12,525 nucleotides of DNA from Pseudomonadota bacterium (lineage in GTDB: Bacteria > Desulfobacterota > Desulfovibrionia > Desulfovibrionales > Desulfovibrionaceae), in contig JAEYOJ010000038.1 in the NCBI GenBank assembly GCA_023411815.1, forward strand, positions 1 to 12,525, written 5' to 3'. The position numbers were made by a program, and so were the translations under genes. This document shows positions 1-6,419 of the stretch, one piece after another (the stretch's first letter is position 1; each line of letters begins with the position of its first letter). The notes beneath the pieces are model-generated. The model was not told where the DNA came from and did not search any database. It saw only the letters and a program-made list of their open reading frames with translations.

Positions 1-46
1 CGATCCGTTCCCACTGGTCGTCTCGCAAGGCATAACGTCGCGCCAT
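1..46 (-). CDS. IS5-family transposase, N-terminal fragment (cut by window edge)
   Basis: Only the first 15 codons lie in the window. They read MARRYALRDDQWERI on the minus strand from an ATG at 46-44. This matches the usual opening of IS5-family (IS427/IS1031-like) transposases, in which an N-terminal RRYxLxDxQWERI block precedes the DDE catalytic domain. A good ribosome binding site (GGAGG, 60-56) lies 9 bases upstream, which supports the start. The catalytic domain lies outside the window, so it cannot be said whether the gene is intact. In several IS5 groups the transposase is made as two overlapping frames. Family-level recognition is fairly good; the subgroup is a guess. Confidence 0.7.
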   Translation of the reverse strand, partial: MARRYALRDDQWERI

Positions 47-122
47 GTCTGGGCCCCTCCATCAGGCAATTCCCACATAGGCACGACGACACCACCTGGA
101 AACCCCATTTGAGGACACGCCC
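1..122 (-). mobile_element. Left end of an IS5-like insertion sequence (partial)
   Basis: The transposase start at 46 is preceded on the minus strand by about 76 bp that probably end in a terminal inverted repeat. On the minus strand the outer end reads GGGCGTGTCCTCAAATGG (122-105), directly after a TA within CTAG (122-125). IS5-family elements of the IS427 type are known to have GGG/GAG-type termini and to target TA or TNA. The exact border is inferred, because the other end and the second target copy are outside the window. Confidence 0.5.
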
Positions 123-254
123 TAGGCTTCGCCCAGCGCATCGCCTAGGCGGACGTTTGAGAGCGCCGCCACTCAAGAGCGGACGGTGCACGTTCAAATG
201 AAGCAATCAAGATGCACGTAAAGACAATGAATCCAAAGGGGAGCAGGTAATAAT

Positions 255-1034
255 ATGAAGTCTTTCATGGCGGGTTGGCTTGGAGGAAAAAGCCGGTTGG
301 CAAAGGAGATCGTGGCCCGAATACCGGAGCACACCTGCTACGTCGAGCCATTCGCAGGCGCGGCGTGGGTTCTGTTCAGGAAGCCGGAGAGCTCGGTCGA
401 AGTCGTCAATGACATCAATGCAGACTTGGTCAACCTCTACCGGGTCGTGCAGAACCACCTTGAGGAGTTCGTGCGCCATTTCAAATGGTGCCTGGTGAGC
501 CGTGAGGAGTTTAGGCGCTTGCAGGACACTCCGCCCGAGGTGCTCACGGACATCCAGCGCGCCAGCAGGTACTACTACCTGCAGAAGACGAGCTTCGCGG
601 GCCGCGGCCGGAATTTCGGCTACTCGGCCGTGCAGCCGTCCAGGCTCAACCTGCTGCGCATTGAGGAAGAGCTGAGCGCCGCGCACCTGCGCCTGGCCAG
701 GGTCCTGGTGGAGCACCTGCCCTATGCCGAGGTCATCCGCCGCTACGACCGGCCAGGGACCTTCTTCTACATCGACCCGCCTTACTGGGGCTGCGAGAAC
801 GATTACGGCAAAGGCATCTGGACCCGCGAGGACTTCAACCGCCTGGCCGAACTGCTCGGCGGCATCAAAGGCAAGTTCCTCCTTAGCCTGGGCGACAATG
901 CAGAAGTACGCAAGCTCTTCAAGACATTCAAAATCGACTCAGTCGAGACCTTCTACAGCTGCGGCCGAGAGGGCCGTAGCAAGGCATCCGAAGTGCTCAT
1001 TTCGAACTACGCAAAAGAGAAAATGAAGACATAA
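255..1034 (+). CDS. dam: Phage-type DNA N6-adenine methyltransferase (Dam, D12 class)
   Basis: A 259-residue protein that transfers a methyl group from S-adenosylmethionine to adenine N6 in DNA. The alpha-class order is visible: WLGGKSRL near residues 8-15 and EPFAGAAWVLF at 31-41 (SAM binding), NDIN at 52-55, and the catalytic DPPY at 174-177. Length matches orphan Dam enzymes common in prophages (about 250-280 residues). The ATG at 255 follows a purine-rich AGGGGAGCAGG segment (237-247). No restriction endonuclease gene lies beside it in the window, so it looks like a solitary methylase. Its neighbour on the left is an IS end, which suggests an acquired or remnant mobile region. The target could be GATC, but this cannot be read from the sequence. 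All core motifs are intact. Confidence 0.92.
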   Translation: MKSFMAGWLGGKSRLAKEIVARIPEHTCYVEPFAGAAWVLFRKPESSVEVVNDINADLVNLYRVVQNHLEEFVRHFKWCLVSREEFRRLQDTPPEVLTDIQRASRYYYLQKTSFAGRGRNFGYSAVQPSRLNLLRIEEELSAAHLRLARVLVEHLPYAEVIRRYDRPGTFFYIDPPYWGCENDYGKGIWTREDFNRLAELLGGIKGKFLLSLGDNAEVRKLFKTFKIDSVETFYSCGREGRSKASEVLISNYAKEKMKT

Positions 1035-1038
1035 AAAA

Positions 1039-1084
1039 TGTCATCCAACTTGAGAATTGAAATTCTCAGGTTGGATGACAGATT
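1039..1084 (+). terminator. Rho-independent terminator after dam
   Basis: A near-perfect hairpin starts 5 bases after the dam stop. Arms 1039-1057 and 1062-1080 pair over 19 bp with one G-T wobble and a TGAA loop, followed by GATTTT. The stem is preceded by an A run (1033-1038), so it may also work on the opposite strand. The stem is unusually long for a simple terminator. Confidence 0.8.
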
Positions 1085-1113
1085 TTCCCAAGAGAAGTGA
1101 CAGCTTACAGCAG

Positions 1114-1142
1114 CCCGCCAAGGGCCGAGGGCCCTTGGAACC
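1114..1142 (+). repeat. Half copy of the double-hairpin repeat
   Basis: CCAAGGGCC (1118-1126) and GGCCCTTGG (1130-1138) form a perfect 9-bp stem with a GAG loop. The flanks, CCCG before and AACC after, resemble the flanks of hairpin 1 in the three full repeats (CCCGCC...GGACCC). It reads in the plus orientation, downstream of the plus-strand dam gene. The second hairpin is absent. Confidence 0.5.
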
Positions 1143-1233
1143 AGCTATTTGTGCAGGATCATATCAAGTCGAACGTTTCGATAATGGCGATGGGATCACC
1201 AAGGCAGCTGTGCTGTAGCCAGCCCACTGAATA

Positions 1234-1297
1234 CGCGGGTCCAGGGGCGCGTCCGCCCCTGGCGGGAGGAGTTTGAGGAGGGCGGCGCCCTCCTCAA
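1234..1297 (-). repeat. Double-hairpin dispersed repeat, copy 1
   Basis: Two adjacent stems. Hairpin 1 is CCAGGGGCG (1241-1249) with CGCCCCTGG (1254-1262). Hairpin 2 is an 11-bp perfect stem (1273-1283 with 1287-1297, loop GGC). The linker and flanks match the copies at 5238-5304 and 6324-6384. It sits between the converging dam and mqnA genes, with hairpin 2 nearest the mqnA stop. On the plus strand hairpin 2 is followed by a T-rich stretch (1301-1315), so it may also terminate plus-strand transcripts. Confidence 0.75.
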
Positions 1298-1325
1298 GCC
1301 TTTCGTTTTTGTCTTTGCTATTTCT

Positions 1326-2210
1326 CTACGCCGCGACAGCGTCGTGCGTCTGGTAGAACTCCAACCTGGGCGCAGCCGGGATGGCTCCGGCTTCGGCGAG
1401 TTTGGCGTAGAAGGCGCGCAGGCCTTCCTGCTCCTCGGGGCCGAGGTCGTAGACAAGACCGCGGAAGTAGGAGCGCAGGCTGGGCGCGTCCAGGATGCCC
1501 TGGGCCTCGCCCAGGAGCGCGTAATCTGGCAGGCGGGCCGCGCCGTAGGCCTTGGCGGCCAGCAGCGTGCGCACGGCCCGGTCCATGCGTGGGCCGAGCT
1601 GCGCGGCGGCCTCGCGGCGCACGATCCACACGCCGAAGATGAAGGGCAGGCCGGTCCAGGCGTTCCACTCGCTGCCCAGGTCTAGGGCGTAGGGGTAGTC
1701 CGGCAGGCGGCGCAGGCGCAGCGCCTCGTCGCCGATAGCCAGGAAGGCCTGCGGCGGCTCTCCGGCGGCCAGGCGGCTGCGGATGTCGCCGGTCTCGAAG
1801 TCCGGGCGCAGGCCGAAGCGCGTGGCCAGCATGAGGCGCAGCAGCGCGGCCGAGGTGTGCGTCTGGGCGCTGACCAGGATGTTCGAGGCGCGGTCCAGGG
1901 GCACGCGCGACAGGAGCAGCACGGACTGCACCGGGCCGCAGCTGCCGATGGCCAGGTCGGGAACGAGCAGATAGCGCTCGGGCCGGCGCGCGTACTCGAT
2001 GGACGAGCAGGCCGACAGGTCCAGGCCGCCGGCCTCCATGATCGTGTTGAGCTTTGCTGGCGGGCCGGATTCGATCGCGAAGTCGTTGTCCACGGCCCTG
2101 GTCTCCAGCGGATGGTAGATGGGCAGGACGTTCAGGTAGCCTATGCGCCCTAGACGAACGGGCGCGATGCGCTCCGGGCGAACGGGCGCAAGCGTTTCGC
2201 TTCCTTTCAT
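1326..2210 (-). CDS. mqnA: Chorismate dehydratase MqnA (futalosine menaquinone pathway)
   Basis: A 294-residue cytoplasmic enzyme that removes water from chorismate to give 3-enolpyruvyl-benzoate, the first step of the futalosine route to menaquinone. The family signature GRIGYLNVLPIY is at residues 21-32, followed by SSIEYARRPERY (69-80) and a region matching the periplasmic-binding-protein-like fold. About 19 residues precede the usual start of homology, so the N terminus is slightly long. The ATG (2210-2208) overlaps the mqnC stop as ATGA, and GGAGGT lies just upstream (2219-2214), which fixes the start and suggests translational coupling. It is the last gene of the tetR-mqnE-mqnC-mqnA operon. 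A longer open frame continues upstream through mqnC, but that part is out of frame with mqnC and is not coding. Confidence 0.93.
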   Translation of the reverse strand: MKGSETLAPVRPERIAPVRLGRIGYLNVLPIYHPLETRAVDNDFAIESGPPAKLNTIMEAGGLDLSACSSIEYARRPERYLLVPDLAIGSCGPVQSVLLLSRVPLDRASNILVSAQTHTSAALLRLMLATRFGLRPDFETGDIRSRLAAGEPPQAFLAIGDEALRLRRLPDYPYALDLGSEWNAWTGLPFIFGVWIVRREAAAQLGPRMDRAVRTLLAAKAYGAARLPDYALLGEAQGILDAPSLRSYFRGLVYDLGPEEQEGLRAFYAKLAEAGAIPAAPRLEFYQTHDAVAA

Positions 2211-3316
2211 GCGACCTCCGTGGCCCTGGCCGAGGGCTCCTGCGCGGGCGAATAGTCCATGCGCCGCCGCCTGGGCGCGAAGCCCGCGTCCTGGATGAGC
2301 CTGCGGATTTCGCCCTCGCCCATGAGGAAGCTCACGCCGGCCGCGGCGACCACGTTCTCCTCGATCATGGTCGAGCCGAAGTCGTTGGCTCCGTGGAACA
2401 GCGCAAGCTGCGCGATCTTGGGTCCCATGGTCACCCAGGACACCTGCAGGTTGGCGAAGTTGTCCAGCACGAGCCGCGACAGGGCCAGGAAGCGCAGGTA
2501 GACCGGCGCGGCCTGCTTTTCGCGCACCGTGGCGGCCAGGGCCGTGTTGTCGGGCTGGAAGGTCCAGGGAATGAAGGCCGTGAAGCCGCCCGTGCGATCC
2601 TGCACGTCGCGCAAGGCGAGCAGGTGCTCGATGCGCTCCTCGTCCGTCTCCAGGTGGCCGAACATCATGGTCGCGCTGGTGCGCAGGCCCTGGTTGTGGG
2701 CCTCCTCCATGACCGCCAGCCACTGTCCTGCCGGGCACTTGTTGGGCGAAACCTCCTTGCGCACGCGGTCCACGAGCACCTCGGCCCCGCCGCCGGGGAT
2801 GGAGTCCAGGCCAGCGCGCTTCAGTCGGGCGATGACCTCGGCCGTGGACAGGCCGGACAGCCCGGCCAGGTGCACGATCTCGGGCGGCGAGAAGGCGTGC
2901 ACGTGGATGGGATGGTTGTCCTTGATGAAGCGCAGCATGTCCTCGTACCAGGTCAGGGGCAGGTCCGGATGGTGGCCGCCCTGCAGAAGGATCTGCGTAC
3001 CGCCCAGGGCCAGGGCCTCGTCGATCTTGCGGCCAAGCTCCTCGAAGGGCAGCACGAAGCCCTCGGGCTGGCCCGGAGCGCGGAAGTACGCGCAGAACTT
3101 GCAGCCGCACACGCAGACGTTTGTATAGTTGATGTTGCGGTCCACCACGTAGGTCACGATATCCCGAGGCGCTTTGCGCAACCGCAGGGCGTGCGCGGCA
3201 TGGGCCAGGTCGTGCAGCGGGGCCTCGCGCCACAGGCGCAGGGCCTCGGCCTTGTCCAGGCGTCCGCCGTCCACGGCCCGGGCAAGGATGTCGGATGTCG
3301 CGGCTAGCTGGCGCAT
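2207..3316 (-). CDS. mqnC: Cyclic dehypoxanthinyl futalosine synthase MqnC (radical SAM)
   Basis: A 369-residue radical SAM enzyme that cyclises dehypoxanthinyl futalosine. The iron-sulfur CX3CX2C motif is C68-X3-C72-X2-C75 in the stretch NVCVCGCKFCAY. An additional cysteine, C70, lies inside the motif. GGHHPDLPLTWYED, further on, is typical of MqnC and separates it from the paralogous MqnE next door. PGGGAEV and MFGHLET blocks also fit the family, as does the length. The ATG (3316-3314) lies inside the end of mqnE, a 13-nt overlap, with GGAGG just upstream within mqnE. The product of MqnC is the substrate of MqnD, encoded divergently about 2.1 kb away. Confidence in the C versus E assignment is high, based on the HPDLPLTWYED block. 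Confidence 0.92.
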   Translation of the reverse strand: MRQLAATSDILARAVDGGRLDKAEALRLWREAPLHDLAHAAHALRLRKAPRDIVTYVVDRNINYTNVCVCGCKFCAYFRAPGQPEGFVLPFEELGRKIDEALALGGTQILLQGGHHPDLPLTWYEDMLRFIKDNHPIHVHAFSPPEIVHLAGLSGLSTAEVIARLKRAGLDSIPGGGAEVLVDRVRKEVSPNKCPAGQWLAVMEEAHNQGLRTSATMMFGHLETDEERIEHLLALRDVQDRTGGFTAFIPWTFQPDNTALAATVREKQAAPVYLRFLALSRLVLDNFANLQVSWVTMGPKIAQLALFHGANDFGSTMIEENVVAAAGVSFLMGEGEIRRLIQDAGFAPRRRRMDYSPAQEPSARATEVA

Positions 3317-4458
3317 GCGGCCTCCTCCGAATCCGATCCCGACAGACCAGCCGGCTCGGACAGTTCGTTGAACAGGGAATCGCGCTCCACGGGCGCAAAG
3401 CCGCAGTGGCGGATCATGGCCGTCAGCTCGGCCTTGGTCAGGGCCGCCTCGGACTTGGCCCCGGCCATGTGGCCGATCTTCTCCTCCACCACCGTGCCGT
3501 CCAGGTCGTCGGCTCCGTAATAGAGCGCGGCCTGGGCCTGTTTGACCCCGAGCATGACCCAGTAGGCCTTGATGTGCCGGATGTTGTCGAGCATGAGCCG
3601 GCTCACGGCGATGGTGCGCAGCTCCTCCAGGCCGGTCAGGGGCGTGATGCCCGTAAGGCGGCTGTTTTCGGTCTGGAAGGGCAGGGGGATGAAGCAGGTG
3701 AAGCCGCCGGTCTCGTCCTGCAGACGGCGCAGGGCGTGCAGGTGCTCCAGCCTGTGGCGGCGCGTCTCCAGGTGGCCGAAGAGCATGGTGCAGTTGGTGC
3801 GCAGGCCCATGGAATGCGCCAGGCGATGGATGTCCAGCCACTCGTCGCCCGTTAGCTTGTGCGGGCATATGCGCACGCGCACCTCGGGATCGAATATCTC
3901 GGCTCCGCCGCCGGGCATCATGGCCAGACCGGCGGCCTTGAGCCTGGCCAGCACCTCGCGCGGGCTGATGGACTCCAGTCTGGCGAAGTGGGCGATCTCC
4001 ACGGCCGTGAAGCACTTGAGCACGGCCTTGGGCCGCAGCCGCCTGACACGCGTGAGCAGCTCCTCGAAGAAGGCCAATGGCAGGCTCGGGTGGCAGCCGC
4101 CCACGACATGGATCTCGGCCGTGTCCTCGGGCGTGGCGCGCACCTTGGCCTCGGCCTCCTCCAGGCTCAGGGCGAAGGCACCGTCCTCGCCGCGCTCGCG
4201 ACGGTAGGCGCAGAACAGGCAGCCGTTGACGCAGATGTTCGTGTAGTTCAGGTGGCGGTTGACCACGAAATAGGTCTTGTCGCCGTGCAGCCGCGTGCGC
4301 GAGTAATGGGCCAGCGCGCCCAGCGCCGTGACGTCCGGGCAGGCGAAGAGCCGCTCGCCGTCCTCGATGCTCAAGCGCTCGCCGCCCAGGACCCTGGCGG
4401 CGACATCGGCCAAGCCCAGGCGCTCGTAGCGGGCGTGCATGGTGGCTAAATCGGTCAT
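3304..4458 (-). CDS. mqnE: Aminofutalosine synthase MqnE (radical SAM)
   Basis: A 384-residue radical SAM enzyme that joins the adenosyl group of SAM to 3-enolpyruvyl-benzoate, giving aminofutalosine. The cluster-binding cysteines are C76-X3-C80-X2-C83 (NICVNGCLFCAY). VVGGCHPSLPLAFFEELL follows, which fits MqnE rather than MqnC. PGGGAEIF and MLFGHLET blocks are also present. The start chosen is the ATG at 4458-4456, which overlaps the tetR stop as ATGA and has GGAGAG a few bases upstream. An upstream in-frame ATG at 4482 lacks this support, and a later ATG lies at 4440. mqnE and mqnC are adjacent paralogues. The overlap at both ends shows one transcript with the regulator. Confidence 0.92.
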   Translation of the reverse strand: MTDLATMHARYERLGLADVAARVLGGERLSIEDGERLFACPDVTALGALAHYSRTRLHGDKTYFVVNRHLNYTNICVNGCLFCAYRRERGEDGAFALSLEEAEAKVRATPEDTAEIHVVGGCHPSLPLAFFEELLTRVRRLRPKAVLKCFTAVEIAHFARLESISPREVLARLKAAGLAMMPGGGAEIFDPEVRVRICPHKLTGDEWLDIHRLAHSMGLRTNCTMLFGHLETRRHRLEHLHALRRLQDETGGFTCFIPLPFQTENSRLTGITPLTGLEELRTIAVSRLMLDNIRHIKAYWVMLGVKQAQAALYYGADDLDGTVVEEKIGHMAGAKSEAALTKAELTAMIRHCGFAPVERDSLFNELSEPAGLSGSDSEEAACAS

Positions 4459-5204
4459 GATCTCTCCGTGCCGCCAGCGCACAACCCGTGACGCAGAACG
4501 TCCACGAGCTGGTCGAGGCGGCGGGCAAGGGTCTCGGGATCGGCGCGGTGCAGGCCGCAGGCCGCGTCCATGTGCTCCACGGCGTAGGCCTGGAGGAAAC
4601 GATCCATGGCCGCGTCCAGGAAGAACACGGCCCAGTCGGGGTCCAGGCCGGGGCGCAGCTCGCCGCGCTCCAGGCCGTCGGCCACCAGCCTGCGCAGGTA
4701 CTTGCCTGACTGCGCGCGAGCCTCGGCCAGCAGAGGTCCGCGCATGGGGAAGTCCTCCTGGAAGACCACGCGCAGATAAAGGCGGTACAGGCGCGGATGG
4801 GCGTCGATGAAGCGCACTCCGGCCAGAAGACTGGCGCGGATGCGCTCGCAGAAATCCAGGTCGCCGGAGCCGTCGCGCACCAGACGCAAGGACGCGGCGA
4901 ACTCGGCGGCGGCATGGCCGAAAGCGAAGCGGAACAAGGCCTGCTTGCTGCCGAAATACTTGAAGATGGAGCCCTTGGCGATGCCGAGCCTGGCCACCAT
5001 GCGGTTCACGCTGGCGGCCTCGAAGCCGCGCTCGCTGAACTCCTCCACGGCGGCCTCGATGACGCGTTCGCGCTTGGTCGGCTCCAGGTTGCCGAAGGTC
5101 CTGCTCGGCTCAAGGCCGTCGATCATCTCAGCGACGATGCTCGGCTCGGCGGATTCGGCTCGCTCGGCGGAGGATGGGGCGGGCGGTTTGCAATGCGTCG
5201 TCAT
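4455..5204 (-). CDS. TetR-family transcriptional regulator, first gene of the mqn operon
   Basis: A 249-residue protein. The TetR-type DNA-binding domain is at residues 47-90: RVIEAAVEEFSERGFEAASV, then the recognition helix IAKGSIFKYFGSKQALF. The C-terminal two thirds is helical, as usual for the ligand-binding dimerisation domain. About 40 residues before the helix-turn-helix are polar and proline/alanine-rich, longer than common. The ATG at 5204 has no clear ribosome binding site, and Met27 (codon at 5126-5124) is a possible later start. Its stop overlaps the mqnE start by 4 nt, so it is co-translated with the menaquinone genes. Two palindromes at its promoter suggest autorepression and control of mqnD. 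The inducer is unknown; a quinone-pathway intermediate or redox-linked signal is speculation. Confidence 0.88.
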   Translation of the reverse strand: MTTHCKPPAPSSAERAESAEPSIVAEMIDGLEPSRTFGNLEPTKRERVIEAAVEEFSERGFEAASVNRMVARLGIAKGSIFKYFGSKQALFRFAFGHAAAEFAASLRLVRDGSGDLDFCERIRASLLAGVRFIDAHPRLYRLYLRVVFQEDFPMRGPLLAEARAQSGKYLRRLVADGLERGELRPGLDPDWAVFFLDAAMDRFLQAYAVEHMDAACGLHRADPETLARRLDQLVDVLRHGLCAGGTERS

Positions 5205-5237
5205 GTCTGGTCGCTCGGTTGTTGCTGCACGCAGTAG

Positions 5238-5304
5238 CTGGAGAGGGGCGCTGCCCCTCTCCAGACCTCTCCCCGCCAGGGGCGGACGCGCCCCTGGACC
5301 CGCG
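5238..5304 (+). repeat. Double-hairpin dispersed repeat, copy 2, in the tetR leader
   Basis: Stem 2 is 12 bp and perfect (5238-5249 with 5253-5264, loop GCT). Stem 1 is CCAGGGGCG (5276-5284) with CGCCCCTGG (5289-5297). The linker CTCCCCGCC and the flank GGACCCGCG match copy 1 in the opposite orientation. It lies between the predicted tetR start point (about 5343) and the tetR ATG, so it would be transcribed as two hairpins in the operon leader. No T run follows either stem on the minus strand, so it does not look like a classical attenuator. Confidence 0.7.
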
Positions 5305-5327
5305 ATGTTCGGGTCTGGTAAAAAGGT

Positions 5328-5349
5328 CTGGTGACCGGGTGGTCATCAG
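5328..5349. promoter_or_regulatory. Operator-like palindrome 1 (TGACC-N4-GGTCA)
   Basis: The core TGACC (5332-5336), spacer GGGT, GGTCA (5341-5345) extends to CTGGTGACC / GGTCATCAG arms with 8 of 9 positions paired. It starts just downstream of the tetR -10 box and covers the predicted start point. The same core recurs at 5379-5392. Likely bound by the adjacent TetR protein (inference). Confidence 0.6.
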
Positions 5350-5378
5350 GGTATAGGCAGGCCGAGAGAGGCTGTCAA
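5350..5378 (-). promoter_or_regulatory. Sigma70-type promoter for tetR-mqnECA
   Basis: On the minus strand TTGACA (5378-5373) is followed by a 17-bp spacer and TATACC (5355-5350). The -35 box is perfect and the -10 box matches 4 of 6. The start point would be near 5343, giving a leader of about 139 nt. On the plus strand the same TATA (TATAGG, 5352-5357) could serve as a -10 for mqnD, but its -35 is poor. Confidence 0.65.
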
Positions 5379-5396
5379 TGACCAGGTGGTCACCTG
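5379..5396. promoter_or_regulatory. Operator-like palindrome 2 (TGACC-N4-GGTCA)
   Basis: TGACC (5379-5383), spacer AGGT, GGTCA (5388-5392). It overlaps a second perfect palindrome, CAGGTGGTCACCTG (5383-5396). It abuts the -35 box of the tetR promoter and lies 28-45 bases before the mqnD ATG, so it could affect both directions. Its core starts 47 bp from that of palindrome 1. Confidence 0.6.
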
Positions 5397-5423
5397 TGAA
5401 AAAGCCAGCACTTCAGGTGGGAT

Positions 5424-6263
5424 ATGATGAAGACGCTAAGCCTGGGCATCTCGCCTTGCCCAAACGACACGTACATTTTCGAGGCCCTGGTCCACGGCCG
5501 CATCGACACGGGCGGGCTCGCGTTCGACACGCGCCTGGAGGATGTTGAGACGCTCAACGCCAAGGCAGAGCGGGGCGAGTACGACGTGGTCAAGATAAGC
5601 GTGGCCGCGGCCGCACGCTTCCTGGACAAGTACGCCCTGCTGCCTTGCGGCGGCGCGCTGGGCCGGGGCTGCGGCCCGCTGCTCGTGGCGCGTCCTGGAG
5701 CGCGGCTGGAGGATATCGCCGACGAACCGATGGCCATTCCGGGCAAATTGACCACGGCCCACCTGTTGCTGGAATTGACCGGCCTGCACCACGGTCCGCG
5801 CCCGGTGCTGCGCTACGACGAGGTCATCCCGGCCGTGGCGCAGGGCAAGGTCGCGGCAGGCGTGGTCATCCACGAGGGCCGCTTCACCTACGAGGCGCAC
5901 GGCCTGCGCAAGCTGCTCGACCTTGGCGAATGGTGGGAGCGCGACACGGGCCTGCCAATTCCGCTCGGGGCCATCGCCGTGCGCCGCAGCCTTGGGCCGG
6001 ACATTGCGCGTCTGGTGGCCGAAGCTATCCGCGCCAGCCTGACCCACGCCCGCAAACATCCCGAGGACGCCTGGCTCTGGATCACGGCCCACGCGCAGGA
6101 GCTCTCGCCCGAGGTCATCCGCGCGCACATCGAAATGTTCGTGACCGACTTCTCCCTGGATTTGCGGGAAGAGGGCAAGGCGGCGGTCACGCGCTTGTTG
6201 GAGGCGGCGGCACGGGTGGAGGGGATGCGGCTGCCTGAATCGGCTACTTTGGGCGAGACTTAA
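5424..6263 (+). CDS. mqnD: 1,4-dihydroxy-6-naphthoate synthase MqnD
   Basis: A 279-residue cytoplasmic enzyme that converts cyclic dehypoxanthinyl futalosine to 1,4-dihydroxy-6-naphthoate. The family opening LGISPCPNDTYIF is at residues 7-19, the IPGKLTTAHLLL segment at 105-116, and VVIHEGRFTY at 147-156. His150 in that segment probably corresponds to the catalytic histidine known in the Thermus enzyme. Length is normal. Two ATGs lie in tandem (5424 and 5427). AGGTGG at 5415-5420 is better spaced for the second, so the true start may be one codon later. It is divergent from the tetR-mqnECA operon and shares its control region. It supplies the step after MqnC. Confidence 0.94.
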   Translation: MMKTLSLGISPCPNDTYIFEALVHGRIDTGGLAFDTRLEDVETLNAKAERGEYDVVKISVAAAARFLDKYALLPCGGALGRGCGPLLVARPGARLEDIADEPMAIPGKLTTAHLLLELTGLHHGPRPVLRYDEVIPAVAQGKVAAGVVIHEGRFTYEAHGLRKLLDLGEWWERDTGLPIPLGAIAVRRSLGPDIARLVAEAIRASLTHARKHPEDAWLWITAHAQELSPEVIRAHIEMFVTDFSLDLREEGKAAVTRLLEAAARVEGMRLPESATLGET

Positions 6264-6323
6264 CCAGCGTGCTTTTTTACGGGCCGCCTTTCCGGCTTCG
6301 GAACACCATTCTTTAAATACTAC

Positions 6324-6384
6324 GGGGTCCAGGGGGATTATCCCCCTGGCGGGTGGAGTTTGAGGAGGGCGGCGCCCTCCTCAA
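6324..6384 (-). repeat. Double-hairpin dispersed repeat, copy 3
   Basis: Hairpin 1 is CCAGGGGGA (6329-6337) with TCCCCCTGG (6341-6349). Hairpin 2 (6360-6370 with 6374-6384, loop GGC) is identical to that of copy 1. Hairpin 1 differs from copies 1 and 2 inside the stem, yet the changes pair. It lies between the converging mqnD and EamA genes, with hairpin 2 nearest the EamA stop, and may terminate both. A pyrimidine-rich run follows on the plus strand (6385-6420). Confidence 0.72.
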
Positions 6385-6419
6385 TATTCGCCTTCCGCCT
6401 TTCTCTCTTTCTTCCGTCT

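Noticed and set aside
121..150. Two CCTAGG palindromes 16 bp apart next to the IS end, and a short minus-strand reading frame ending there
   Set aside because: The inverted repeat is short and the 16-codon frame has no recognisable product. CTAG at the IS border may simply reflect the target site.
2054..3307. A 417-codon plus-strand frame
   Set aside because: It is the antisense of mqnC/mqnA, with no family match and biased composition from the third-position GC of the real genes.
1326..3398. A 690-codon open frame on the minus strand spanning mqnA and most of mqnC
   Set aside because: Only its last 294 codons match a protein family (MqnA). The upstream part overlaps mqnC in another frame and is arginine/proline-rich, typical of GC-rich shadow frames.
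2207..4915. A 902-codon open frame on the minus strand covering tetR, mqnE and mqnC
   Set aside because: The MqnC part is real but begins at 3316. The remainder runs out of frame through mqnE and tetR and lacks any recognisable domain.
5312..5332. Direct repeat GGTCTGGT (5312-5319 and 5325-5332) as an iteron-like or regulator site
   Set aside because: There are only two short copies, and the second overlaps the operator palindrome, so there is not enough to claim a separate site.
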